From positions 1 through 64,000 of the forward strand of contig JALXAM010000068.1 in assembly GCA_026992075.1 (NCBI GenBank): 64,000 bases of DNA, written 5' to 3'. How positions within the stretch are numbered: position 1 is the first letter of the stretch; each line of letters begins with the position of its first letter. The notes below the pieces were generated by a model that searched no databases, was not told the origin of the DNA, and worked only from the letters and a program-made list of their open reading frames with translations. The translations under genes were made by a program, and so were the position numbers. The DNA is from Sedimenticola sp. Its GTDB lineage: Bacteria > Pseudomonadota > Gammaproteobacteria > Chromatiales > Chromatiaceae. Shown here piece after piece: positions 47,698 to 54,916 of the stretch.

Positions 47698-48396
47698 ATG
47701 AAAACCAGCCCGGTCATCGTGGCATTGGACTATCCCGACCAGGCCAGTGCTCTGGCCCTGGTGGAGCGCCTGGATCCCACGCTCTGTCGCCTCAAGGTGG
47801 GCAAGGAGCTCTTCACCCGGGCTGGTCCCCCGGTGGTGGAGGCGCTGGTGAAGCGGGGCTACGAGGTCTTCCTGGACCTGAAATTCCACGACATTCCCAA
47901 TACCGTGGCCGCAGCCTGCGACGCCGCGGCGGACCTGGGGGTGTGGATGATGAACCTGCACGCCTCCGGCGGGAGGCGAATGATGGAAGCTGCGCGCGAA
48001 CGGCTGGAAAAGCGCTCCCAGCGTCCCAGGCTCATTGCCGTCACCATCCTCACCAGTCTTGGCGAGGCCGACTTGGCGGAGATCGGCTTCACCGGCACAC
48101 CGGCGGAGAACGTGAGCCGCCTGGCCGCCCTGGCCGACGACTGCGGCCTCGATGGCGTGGTCTGCTCGCCGCGGGAGGCCGCAGCGCTTCGGCGTGAAAG
48201 GGGGCCGGAGTTCCTGCTGGTGACTCCGGGCGTGCGCCCGGCCAGCACCTCGCTGGACGATCAGAAAAGGGTGATGACCCCGGCCGACGCCCTCGCCGCC
48301 GGCGCCAGCCACCTGGTCATCGGCCGTCCGGTGACGGCCGCCGAGGATCCCGTTGCCGCGTTACAGGCCATACTCCAATCTTTGAAACAAAATTAA
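47698..48396 (+). CDS. pyrF: Orotidine 5'-phosphate decarboxylase
   Basis: PyrF makes UMP from OMP. The 232-residue TIM-barrel protein has VIVALDYPD, the catalytic [11 protein letters not shown] signature and VTPGVRP phosphate-binding segment. ATG 47698 follows GGAGAAAAGCA and matches the family N-terminus. It is 46 bp downstream of lapB and probably co-transcribed with it. A composite repeat begins 50 bp downstream. Confidence 0.97.
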   Translation: MKTSPVIVALDYPDQASALALVERLDPTLCRLKVGKELFTRAGPPVVEALVKRGYEVFLDLKFHDIPNTVAAACDAAADLGVWMMNLHASGGRRMMEAARERLEKRSQRPRLIAVTILTSLGEADLAEIGFTGTPAENVSRLAALADDCGLDGVVCSPREAAALRRERGPEFLLVTPGVRPASTSLDDQKRVMTPADALAAGASHLVIGRPVTAAEDPVAALQAILQSLKQN

Positions 48397-48446
48397 AAAT
48401 TCATCATAAGTTACGGAATAAGAATATATTTCCTTCTGCTCCCATC

Positions 48447-48740
48447 GTAGGTCGGGCTTCAGCCCGACAGTTGCTATGCTTTCGTGGAGCCGGTAGGTGG
48501 TCCTTATTGGCGGGGACGCCGTGAATACGTCCCTGTAGGCTCTGCGGCAGCTTTGTAACTTCGCAATCCATGCTTCGCCACAAAGCCCGGCCTCGCCATC
48601 CCTGGCGAGGCGTTCGCTGGCTGCGAAAGTCCACTGGACTTTCGGTCCAGCTCACCCCTGCTGCCGAAACCTCGCAAATAAGGACCCCCACCGGCCTGCA
48701 AGCGTTGTTGATTGTTCTGTCGGGCTGAAGCCCGACCTAC
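48447..48740. repeat. Long composite structured repeat framed by inverted palindromes, copy 2
   Basis: A palindromic unit (48447-48468) and its inverted copy (48719-48740) frame the element. Inside, GGTGGTCCTTATTGGCGGGG (about 48496-48515) pairs with the segment from CCTCGCAAATAAGGACC to CCACC about 155 nt later. Hairpins CCTCGCCA/TGGCGAGG, CGAAAGTCC/GGACTTTCG and GCTTTGT/ACAAAGC follow the same order as in copy 1 (4370-4779). The CGCCGTGAATAC motif is at about 48518. The pyrF-sat gap of 488 bp contains no gene; the part after 48740 holds the sat leader with a TTCTGGT/ACCAGAA hairpin (48823-48847). Confidence 0.85.
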
Positions 48741-48884
48741 AGGCACTATACGAGACGGGTTGCCCGATCAGGCAAAAATTTACTGACGTCATAAAGAGAA
48801 GTTAGCGGCGACAAAACCCGCCTTCTGGTACTGTTTGCGCACCAGAATTTCCGTCTCCCCAATTTCGTTCAGGAGAAAACCCAG

Positions 48885-50081
48885 ATGATCAACCCCATTG
48901 GTTCTGACGAGCTGCAACCTCTGTTCGTCTACGACGTGGACGAGCACGAAGCCCTCACCCACGAGGCCGAGAGCCTGCCTTCCGTAGTCATCACCTCCCA
49001 GGCGGCGGGTAACGCCGTGATGATGGGGGGTGGTTATTTCTCGCCCCTGAAGGGCTACATGAACGTGGCCGACGCCATGGGCGCCGCCGACAAGATGACC
49101 CTCACCGACGGCTCCTTCTTCCCGGTGCCGGTGATGTGCCTCATCGACGACGAGCAGCTGGCCTCCATCGGAGACGCCAAGCGCATCGCCCTGCGCGACC
49201 CCAACGTGGAAGGCAACCCGGTGCTGGCGGTGATGGATGTCGAGAACATCGAGAAGGTCACCGAAGAGCAGATGGGCTTCATGCGCGACAAGGTGTACCG
49301 CACCGACGACATGGAGCACCCCGGCGTCGCCACCTGGATGAGCCAGGGCCGCAACGCCCTCTCCGGGCCCATCAAGGTGCTCAACTTCTCCTACTTCATC
49401 ACCGACTTCCCCGACACCTTCCGCACCGCGGTGGAGATCCGCAACGAGATCAAGGAGCGCGGCTGGAAGAAGGTGGTGGCCTTCCAGACCCGCAACCCCA
49501 TGCACCGCGCCCACGAGGAGCTGTGCCACATGGCCATGGAGCGCCTCGGCTGCGACGGCCTGGTGATCCACATGCTGCTGGGCAAGCTCAAGCCGGGCGA
49601 CATTCCCGCGCCGGTGCGCGATGCCGCCATCCGCAAGATGGTGGAACTCTACTTCCCGCCCAACAGCGTGATGATCACCGGCTACGGCTTCGACATGCTC
49701 TACGCCGGCCCCCGCGAAGCGGTGCTGCACGCCTACTTCCGCCAGAACATGGGTGCCGACTACTTCATCGTCGGTCGCGACCATGCCGGCGTGGGCGACT
49801 ACTACGGCGCCTTCGACGCCCAGACCATCTTCGACGAGGAGGTGCCCAAGGGCGCGCTGCAGATCGAGATCTTCAAGGCCGACCACACCGCCTACTCCAA
49901 GAAGCTGGGCAAGGTGGTGATGATGCGCGAGGCCCCCGACCACACCAAGGAGGACTTCGTGCTGCTGTCGGGCACCAAGGTGCGCGAGATGCTGGGCCGT
50001 GGCGAGGCGCCGCCGCCCGAGTTCTCCCGTCCCGAGGTGGCCAAGATCCTCATGGACTACTACCAGTCGCTGAACAAGTAA
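48885..50081 (+). CDS. sat: Sulfate adenylyltransferase (ATP sulfurylase)
   Basis: Sat interconverts APS and PPi with sulfate and ATP. The 398-residue homo-oligomeric type is the one used in dissimilatory sulfur metabolism, distinct from assimilatory CysDN; in sulfur oxidisers it runs toward ATP and sulfate. Nucleotide-binding motifs QTRNPMHRAHEEL and VGRDHAGVGDYYG are intact. AGGAG precedes the ATG. No aprAB is nearby. The gene stands alone with its own terminator, so it is probably monocistronic. Confidence 0.95.
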   Translation: MINPIGSDELQPLFVYDVDEHEALTHEAESLPSVVITSQAAGNAVMMGGGYFSPLKGYMNVADAMGAADKMTLTDGSFFPVPVMCLIDDEQLASIGDAKRIALRDPNVEGNPVLAVMDVENIEKVTEEQMGFMRDKVYRTDDMEHPGVATWMSQGRNALSGPIKVLNFSYFITDFPDTFRTAVEIRNEIKERGWKKVVAFQTRNPMHRAHEELCHMAMERLGCDGLVIHMLLGKLKPGDIPAPVRDAAIRKMVELYFPPNSVMITGYGFDMLYAGPREAVLHAYFRQNMGADYFIVGRDHAGVGDYYGAFDAQTIFDEEVPKGALQIEIFKADHTAYSKKLGKVVMMREAPDHTKEDFVLLSGTKVREMLGRGEAPPPEFSRPEVAKILMDYYQSLNK

Positions 50082-50105
50082 GGCTTGCCAGCCTGGTAGA
50101 ATCGA

Positions 50106-50135
50106 AGCCCGCCGACCGGCGGGCTTTTTATTTTC
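50106..50135 (+). terminator. Intrinsic terminator of sat
   Basis: AGCCCGCC-GACC-GGCGGGCT is followed by TTTTATTTT. The stem is 8 bp, starts 24 bp after the sat stop and has a clear T-run. Confidence 0.92.
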
Positions 50136-50158
50136 GACGGCCTGCCGCTGTTTCGGGA

Positions 50159-50259
50159 CAGGGCGCCATCCCCTTCAGCGGGATTTCGGAGGCAGGATGC
50201 CGACGCAAATCCTGCAGGGAGGTATTCACGGCGGTCCCGATGAAGGGGATGGCGCCCTG
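50159..50259. repeat. Long inverted repeat, minimal relative of the composite repeats
   Basis: Two 25-bp arms, 50159-50183 and 50235-50259, are complementary with a single mismatch (CAGGGCGCCATCCCCTTCA.. and ..TGAAGGGGATGGCGCCCTG). The 51-nt interior contains, on the minus strand, GCCGTGAATACCTCCCTG, the same conserved motif as in the elements at 4370 and 48447, plus an inner GCAGGA/TCCTGC pairing. It ends 15 bp before the nudix gene. Confidence 0.85.
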
Positions 50260-50273
50260 GCTGCGGAAAGCGT

Positions 50274-50888
50274 GTGAGTGACCAGCAGATGGGAAAAGAC
50301 AAAGCCTACAGGATCATCGAGAGCGAGGAGGCCTGGCAGGGTTTCCTCGAACTGAAACGCTACCGCCTGCAGCACAGCTGCTTCGCCGGCGGCTGGTGCC
50401 CGGAGCTGGTGCGCGAGCGGGTGGAGGGGAATCACGCCGTGTCGGTGCTGCTCTACGACCCCCGCGAGGATGCCGTGGTGCTCATCGAGCAGTTCCGCAT
50501 CGGCGCCCTGGGGCACCAGGAGCCGCCCTGGCTGCTGGAGACCGTGGGCGGTTACCGGGAGGAGGGCGAGTCTCCGGAGGAGGTGGCGCGGCGCGAGACC
50601 CGGGAGGAGGCCGGCTGCGATCTGGAGCGGCTCATCCCCATCGGCACCTTCTTCACCACCCCTGGCTGGTGCGGCGAGCGCATCACGCTGTACTGCGGAC
50701 TGGTGGACAGCCGTGGCGCCGGCGGGGTCCACGGCCTGGACGAGGAGGGGGAGGACATCCGGGTGGTGGTGATGCCGGCCGGGGAGGCCATCGGCGAGCT
50801 GTTCCGCCACGCCAACTCCACCTCCATTGTGGTGGGGCTGCAGTGGCTGGCGGCCAACCGGGAACGGATCAGGCGGGGCGAAGCCTGA
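50274..50888 (+). CDS. nudF: NUDIX hydrolase, probable ADP-ribose pyrophosphatase
   Basis: The 204-residue protein has the Nudix box GGYREEGESPEEVARRETRE...EEAG at about 92-115, in the context LLETVGGYREEGE and the GTFFTTPGWCGERI segment typical of NudF/TrgB ADP-ribose pyrophosphatases. The start may be GTG 50274 (GGAAAG upstream) or ATG 50289; the difference is five residues. It overlaps the 3' end of the convergent acetyltransferase gene by 20 bp. Confidence 0.9.
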   Translation: MSDQQMGKDKAYRIIESEEAWQGFLELKRYRLQHSCFAGGWCPELVRERVEGNHAVSVLLYDPREDAVVLIEQFRIGALGHQEPPWLLETVGGYREEGESPEEVARRETREEAGCDLERLIPIGTFFTTPGWCGERITLYCGLVDSRGAGGVHGLDEEGEDIRVVVMPAGEAIGELFRHANSTSIVVGLQWLAANRERIRRGEA

Positions 50889-51306
50889 GCTCCATGCGCC
50901 GGTGGGGAATGCCGGCATCCTCGAACACCTCCCCCAGGGCGCGAAAACCGGCCCGCTCGTAGAAGGGCACCGCCTCGAGCTGGGCGCTGAGCACCAGCCG
51001 CTCGAGTCCTCTCCTGCGCCCTTCCTCCACCATCGCCCGGAGCAGGGCGGTGCCTACTCCACGCCCGCGCCAAGGGCGAACCACCGCCATGCGGCCGATG
51101 TGCCCCTCGGGCAGCAGCCTCGCCATGCCGATGGGATGGCCTCGTCGGTCCTCTGCCAGCAGGTGGAAGGCTTGCGCGTCCCGGCCGTCCCATTCCAATT
51201 CCAGCGGCACCCCCTGCTCCTGCACGAACACCTGTTCCCGCACCAGCTGCAGCGCCTCCCAGTCCTCCGGCCACCGGGCGCGCCGGATATGGAAAGGCTC
51301 ACTCAT
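50869..51306 (-). CDS. GNAT family N-acetyltransferase
   Basis: A 145-residue acetyltransferase of the GNAT fold. Acetyl-CoA-binding motif A is RMAVVRPWRGRGVGTALLRA (Q/RxxGxG/A), and the substrate side begins with VREQVFVQEQGVP, as in the ElaA/YjcF-like group. The substrate is unknown. The ATG lies 8 bp inside the end of roxA, implying co-transcription. Confidence 0.9.
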   Translation of the reverse strand: MSEPFHIRRARWPEDWEALQLVREQVFVQEQGVPLELEWDGRDAQAFHLLAEDRRGHPIGMARLLPEGHIGRMAVVRPWRGRGVGTALLRAMVEEGRRRGLERLVLSAQLEAVPFYERAGFRALGEVFEDAGIPHRRMELRLRPA

Positions 51307-52456
51307 CGTGCCATTCCAGCTGGCCCTGGTTGAACAGCCCGGCCAGGAGCTGCATACAGGGCTCCCGGTACGGCTCGGGGAGCAGCGCCTCTTTTCCCAG
51401 AGAAGGGGCGCTGCAGAGCCGCTCCAGCCACTCCTCCGGCAGCTTCGTGGGGCGGGCCTCTCCGCTGGTGAAGAGCCAGTAGCCACCGGCCCCGCGCCGG
51501 CACCAGGCGAAGCGGGCGAAGGGGTGGCGCTGCAGCCGCGCGCCTGCTGCCAGTCGCGTTTCCAGGGTTTCCTGAGAGAGCGGTTCGTCGGGCGGCTCGA
51601 TGGCCAGGTGGGGCTTCACCTCGGTCATGAAGCTGCCGAACCAGGCCTCGCGCAGTTCGTCGTTCGCCAGCCACCGGTCCAGCGCCTCGAAGGTATGGTT
51701 GCGTGTCGCCGAGGGAATTCGGCCGGGCTGCCGGGTGGGTGCCAGGAACGGATCCCGGTAGTGCTCCCCGGGTGGTATCCGCTCCAGCAGGAATTGGGCG
51801 AAGCTGTCGAACAGCTCCTGGTGGGAGGGCGCCCGCAGGCCCACCGACCAGTTCATGGTGGGCGTTTCGGCGACGCCCCAGTGGGCCACCCCCGGCGGCA
51901 GGTAGAGGACGTCGCCCTGTTCCAGCACCCACTGCTGTTTCGGCTCGAACTCCGCCAGGATGCGCACCGGCAGATCGGGCAGGAGCTCGTGGGAAACGGG
52001 GTCGGGATCGATCATCCAGCGCCTTCGGCCGCTTCCCTGTACCAGGAAGACATCATAGGTGTCGATGTGCGGCCCCACCGAGCCCCCAGGCGCGGCGTAG
52101 CTCACCATCACGTCGTCGAACCGCCAGGAGGGGATGAAGCGGAAGGGTTCCAGCAGCCGTGCCACCTCCGGCAGGAACTTGTCCACGTCCTGCACCAGCA
52201 GGGTCCAGTTCTCCTCCGGCAGGGAGAGGAAGGTCTGCTCGTCGAATGGACCATGTTGCAGTTCCCAGCGGTTGTCGCCGCGGTCGGTCACCAGGCGGGA
52301 TTCCACCGCCGGCTCGCAAGCCAGCCCCGCCAGCTCCTCCGGCGAGAGCGGAAAGTCGTATTCCCGGAGCGCACCCGGCATGTGGAGCGGACGCCGTTGC
52401 CAGTACTCCGCCAGAAAGGTTTCCAGCGTGATGCCAGGAGGGAGCTGCAGTTTCAT
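51299..52456 (-). CDS. roxA: 50S ribosomal protein L16 arginine hydroxylase
   Basis: RoxA (YcfD) is an Fe(II)/2-oxoglutarate-dependent JmjC-type oxygenase that hydroxylates an arginine of ribosomal protein L16. The 385-residue protein (E. coli 373) has the iron ligands His130 and Asp132 (GPHIDTYDVF) and His192 (GVAHWG), close to E. coli H125/D127/H187. The C-terminal winged-helix-like region follows. Upstream DNA leads to the tRNA-Ser gene on the other strand. Confidence 0.94.
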   Translation of the reverse strand: MKLQLPPGITLETFLAEYWQRRPLHMPGALREYDFPLSPEELAGLACEPAVESRLVTDRGDNRWELQHGPFDEQTFLSLPEENWTLLVQDVDKFLPEVARLLEPFRFIPSWRFDDVMVSYAAPGGSVGPHIDTYDVFLVQGSGRRRWMIDPDPVSHELLPDLPVRILAEFEPKQQWVLEQGDVLYLPPGVAHWGVAETPTMNWSVGLRAPSHQELFDSFAQFLLERIPPGEHYRDPFLAPTRQPGRIPSATRNHTFEALDRWLANDELREAWFGSFMTEVKPHLAIEPPDEPLSQETLETRLAAGARLQRHPFARFAWCRRGAGGYWLFTSGEARPTKLPEEWLERLCSAPSLGKEALLPEPYREPCMQLLAGLFNQGQLEWHDE

Positions 52457-52489
52457 GGGGCAATCATACCCCGAGAGGCGGGCCCGCCG

Positions 52490-52519
52490 TTTTCAATTCC
52501 CTGTCGATTCCGGTATCCT
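52490..52519 (+). promoter_or_regulatory. Likely promoter of tRNA-Ser(UGA)
   Basis: TTTTCA and TATCCT are spaced by 18 bp, ending 11 bp before the tRNA. Neither box is perfect. Confidence 0.4.
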
Positions 52520-52530
52520 TTGGCGCCCGT

Positions 52531-52620
52531 GGAGAGGTGGCAGAGCGGTTGAATGCACCGGTCTTGAAAACCGGCAGGGGTTAACGCCCCTCCAGGGTTC
52601 GAATCCCTGCCTCTCCGCCA
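52531..52620 (+). tRNA. tRNA-Ser(UGA)
   Basis: A 90-nt class II tRNA. The acceptor stem is GGAGAGG/CCTCTCC with discriminator G and encoded CCA. The anticodon stem is CCGGT/ACCGG with loop CTTGAAA, anticodon TGA at 52565-52567. The long variable arm is AGGGGTTAACGCCCCT and the T arm has GGTTCGAATCC. Confidence 0.97.
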
Positions 52621-52635
52621 TTCTCCCTCATTGCC

Positions 52636-52760
52636 GGAGAGGTGCCGGAGCTGGCCGAACGGGCTTGACTCGACAAGCGGCGCAGCCGCGCAGGACGCCG
52701 GAGCGTAGCGACGGCGCCCCGAAGGGGTGAGGCCGCAGGCCGAATCAAATCAAGTGACCC
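52636..52760 (+). pseudogene. Broken tRNA-Ser(CGA) copy interrupted after the anticodon
   Basis: The first 38 nt (52636-52673) equal the 5' half of the intact tRNA-Ser(CGA) at 52802, through the anticodon CGA. About 74 bp of unrelated hairpin DNA follow. Then AAATCAAGTGACCC (52747-52760) resumes the 3' side of the anticodon stem and the start of the variable arm. No T arm or 3' acceptor strand is present, so no functional tRNA can form. Confidence 0.85.
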
Positions 52761-52779
52761 ACTCACGCGAAGCGTGAGT
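52677..52779. repeat. Array of five GNA-triloop hairpins
   Basis: Five hairpins in a row, each closed by a GNA triloop: GCGGC-GCA-GCCGC (52677-52689); CGCCG-GA-GC-GTA-GC-GA-CGGCG (52696-52716), which includes a tandem GA/GA mismatch; CCCC-GAA-GGGG (52717-52727); GGCC-GCA-GGCC (52731-52741); and ACTCACGC-GAA-GCGTGAGT (52761-52779). The first four lie in the insertion that splits the tRNA-Ser copy; the fifth replaces its variable arm. Confidence 0.85.
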
Positions 52780-52801
52780 TGAAACAAGGCGACCGTTTTT
52801 C

Positions 52802-52892
52802 GGAGAGGTGCCGGAGCTGGCCGAACGGGCTTGACTCGAAATCAAGTGACCCCTCACGGGGTCCGTGGGTTCGAATCCCACCCTCTCCGCCA
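52802..52892 (+). tRNA. tRNA-Ser(CGA)
   Basis: A 91-nt class II tRNA with acceptor stem GGAGAGG/CCTCTCC, encoded GCCA end, anticodon stem CTTGA/TCAAG and loop CTCGAAA, anticodon CGA at 52837-52839. The variable arm is ACCCCTCACGGGGT and the T arm has GGTTCGAATCC. The base before it (52801) begins a 39-bp direct repeat shared with the broken copy at 52635. Confidence 0.96.
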
Positions 52893-52897
52893 TCTAA

Positions 52898-53233
52898 TCA
52901 AAAAAATTGTAATAAAAGCAATCTGTTATCAAGCATCAACCAACTGCTACCCCCAACCAGTCCCCCAATTAAACCCTTTTCCCATACCATCCAGTGGCGC
53001 CCACGAGCGTCTGCCCACCCACCACTACACTCTGCCAAGGATTTGATAATCGCTTTGATCGCCTGCTGCTGTTCCGGCGGCAGGCTGTCCCACTGGCTTG
53101 CCATTCCGATTGCCTCGTAACTCAACTCCGACAGCTTTACCGCTCGGTCGTCCTGTTCGCTATAGAGCCTGGCCACGGGCACGCCGAGGGTTTTGGCGAG
53201 GCCATGAGCTGGCTTGGGGTGCCATGTTGTCAT
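52898..53233 (-). pseudogene. Probable remnant of an XRE-type transcriptional regulator
   Basis: The minus-strand frame encodes KPAHGLAKTLGVPVARLYSE and then SYEAIGMASQWDSLPPEQQQ, which resembles the region after the helix-turn-helix of phage-type XRE repressors (LAxALGVPxxxLFxE... LPPEQQxAL). The helix-turn-helix itself is missing upstream, and the tail (WMVWEKGLIGGLV...) looks unrelated. No ribosome-binding site is evident. Its place next to a tRNA gene suggests the residue of an integrated element. A short functional protein cannot be ruled out. Confidence 0.45.
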
Positions 53234-53239
53234 CCGGAA

Positions 53240-54031
53240 TCAGCGGTCCCGCTCGCCCCTTGTTTCGCCAAGTTCGAGGATATATCCGTCCCGGAGATCC
53301 GACCGAGAGCCGACCAACACCCGGAACCTCCGTGCATCCTCCACCATCCGGTCGTTGTTGAACAGCACCAGGTTGGGCCAGGCACGGCTCAGCCTGTTGC
53401 GCAGCTCGGCCAGCTCGGCGTCCCTGTATTGATAGTGGTAGTGATAGGCGGGGCGTCCGTGGAGGCGGAAATAACGCAGCCCACGGCCCACCGGGCGGCG
53501 CAGGAAGGGATCCACGGCGTGGATCAGCCGCAGGTCGCGTAGCAGGGGACGGAGCAGTTCGTCGGTCCAGGCATCGCCGCGGGGTTCGAAGGCGAAGCGG
53601 AGCCCTTCCCGCGGCGCTTCGGTGAAGAAACGGCGTAGTCTTTCAAGGTTTGCGGCGTTGGGCTGGAAGCTGCGGGGAAGCTGGAAGAGCACCACCTGTG
53701 CCTGCAGCGCCAGGGCGATCTCCAGCGTCCGTTCCCAAGCCATGTGGGTGACGGCATTCCAACGGAAGCCTCCCGCCTGCTGCAGTTGCCGGGGGGAGAG
53801 GGGCTCACGCAGCCGGCGGTAGGTGGGGCTTTTGGGCTCGTGGGTGATGAGCTGCCAGGCCTTGAGGGTGAACAGGAAATCCCTGGGTGCCTGTTCGCGC
53901 CAGCCTCGCGCGGTTCGCGGCCGGGGTGGCTGGTAGAAGGTCTGCTGGATCTCCACCAGGTCGAAATCCTGGAAGGTGCGGGCGTGGGATTCGGCGAACC
54001 CGCAGGTTCCTACCCGGATGCGGCTGCTCAT
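53240..54031 (-). CDS. DUF72 domain-containing protein
   Basis: The 263-residue protein belongs to the DUF72 (YecE-like) TIM-barrel family of unknown function. Family hallmarks: the N-terminal RVGTCGFAESHARTFQDFDL followed by VEIQQTFYQPP, the FLFTLKAWQLITHEP strand, and the C-terminal YFRLHGRPAYHYHYQYRDAE and YVLFNN-like LVLFNND. It starts with MSSRIRVG; an earlier in-frame ATG at 54073 is less likely. The product probably acts in the cytoplasm. Confidence 0.9.
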   Translation of the reverse strand: MSSRIRVGTCGFAESHARTFQDFDLVEIQQTFYQPPRPRTARGWREQAPRDFLFTLKAWQLITHEPKSPTYRRLREPLSPRQLQQAGGFRWNAVTHMAWERTLEIALALQAQVVLFQLPRSFQPNAANLERLRRFFTEAPREGLRFAFEPRGDAWTDELLRPLLRDLRLIHAVDPFLRRPVGRGLRYFRLHGRPAYHYHYQYRDAELAELRNRLSRAWPNLVLFNNDRMVEDARRFRVLVGSRSDLRDGYILELGETRGERDR

Positions 54032-54334
54032 GGGACGGCCGGTAACTTCAACCTTCGCCTTGCCGGATCGCATCGTCCGATCGGGGATGGGACAACAGTT
54101 GGAGGTGCACAGGTGCTGCCCAGCGGCTGGTAGCCCGGCAACAGCCCCTGGAGTCGTCGTGAAAACGGAGACGGCATGATGGAATTCTCCCTACTTTTCC
54201 AAGTCTTGCCGTCCATTGCAGCATGGAATTGGGCCCGTTGCCACAGGGGTCGAAAGGATGAACCTCGCCTATGTTCAATCACCAGCTCCGGCGGTAAACT
54301 TCGCACCTTGGATTCAAGCCGGCGAGGTTTCCAG
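54032..54334. other. Intergenic region between DUF72 gene and CNP1-like gene
   Basis: About 300 bp without a recognisable gene. It should contain promoters for both divergent genes, but no clear -35/-10 pair stands out. A weak inverted pair ACCTCGCC/GGCGAGGT spans 54263-54328, just before the CNP1-like start. Confidence 0.4.
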
Positions 54335-54916
54335 TTGCTCTCGTTACCCAGAATTTCACTGTTGCTTCTGTGCGGGTTGCTGCTCGGCCAGGGCGGAGTG
54401 AATGCGGTCACCGACCGTTATGACGAGATCACCCGCGACCAGGATTTCGACGTGGTGGAGAAACCCTGGAAAGAGGAGCGTGGTGAGATTCCGCCCTTGC
54501 CTGGCCAGGGAGACTGGACGGAGGTGCGGCTGGACACCCTTCCCAAGAACCAACATGCATTTCTCGATCTCAACAGCCTCGGCGTGGGGCGGCAGGACCA
54601 GGTGGTGCGCTACTGGATCCGCATCCGCTCCAATGGTGGTGGCGAGATGATCACCTATGAAGGCATGCATTGCGGCCAGCGCAACTACATCGTCTACGCC
54701 TATGCCCACCCCAGGAGGAAACCGCCCGTTCGCAAGGTGAGCCTGCCCAAGTGGAAGCCGGTGGAGGGACGGGCGCTGAATGCCTACCGCGAGGAGCTGA
54801 TGCGGGATGTCTTCTGTTCCGGGGAGGTGCCCCGCACCCTGCGCCAGATCCGCCAGGCAGCGCGCGGCCGTTACGAGCAGATGAATCCCTTCGACAACTG
54901 GACCAACGATGACTGA
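54335..54916 (+). CDS. CNP1-like exported protein
   Basis: A 193-residue protein that resembles the CNP1-like family of betaproteobacteria and gammaproteobacteria, whose function is unknown. A TTG start at 54335, with GGCGAGG 7 nt before it, gives a proper signal peptide (LLSLPRISLLLLCGLLLGQG, cleavage near VNA). An ATG at 54176 would add an implausible 53-residue leader. The mature part has tryptophan- and tyrosine-rich strands and a pair of cysteines (MHCGQRNYIVYAYA and DVFCSGEVP) that could form a disulfide. Its end overlaps parE by 8 bp. Confidence 0.8.
   Translation: MLSLPRISLLLLCGLLLGQGGVNAVTDRYDEITRDQDFDVVEKPWKEERGEIPPLPGQGDWTEVRLDTLPKNQHAFLDLNSLGVGRQDQVVRYWIRIRSNGGGEMITYEGMHCGQRNYIVYAYAHPRRKPPVRKVSLPKWKPVEGRALNAYREELMRDVFCSGEVPRTLRQIRQAARGRYEQMNPFDNWTNDD

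Noticed and set aside
52636-52800. The interrupted tRNA-Ser copy as an intron-containing functional tRNA
   Set aside because: After the insert only 14 nt of tRNA sequence resume; T arm and 3' acceptor strand are missing, and 74 bp is too short for a group I intron.
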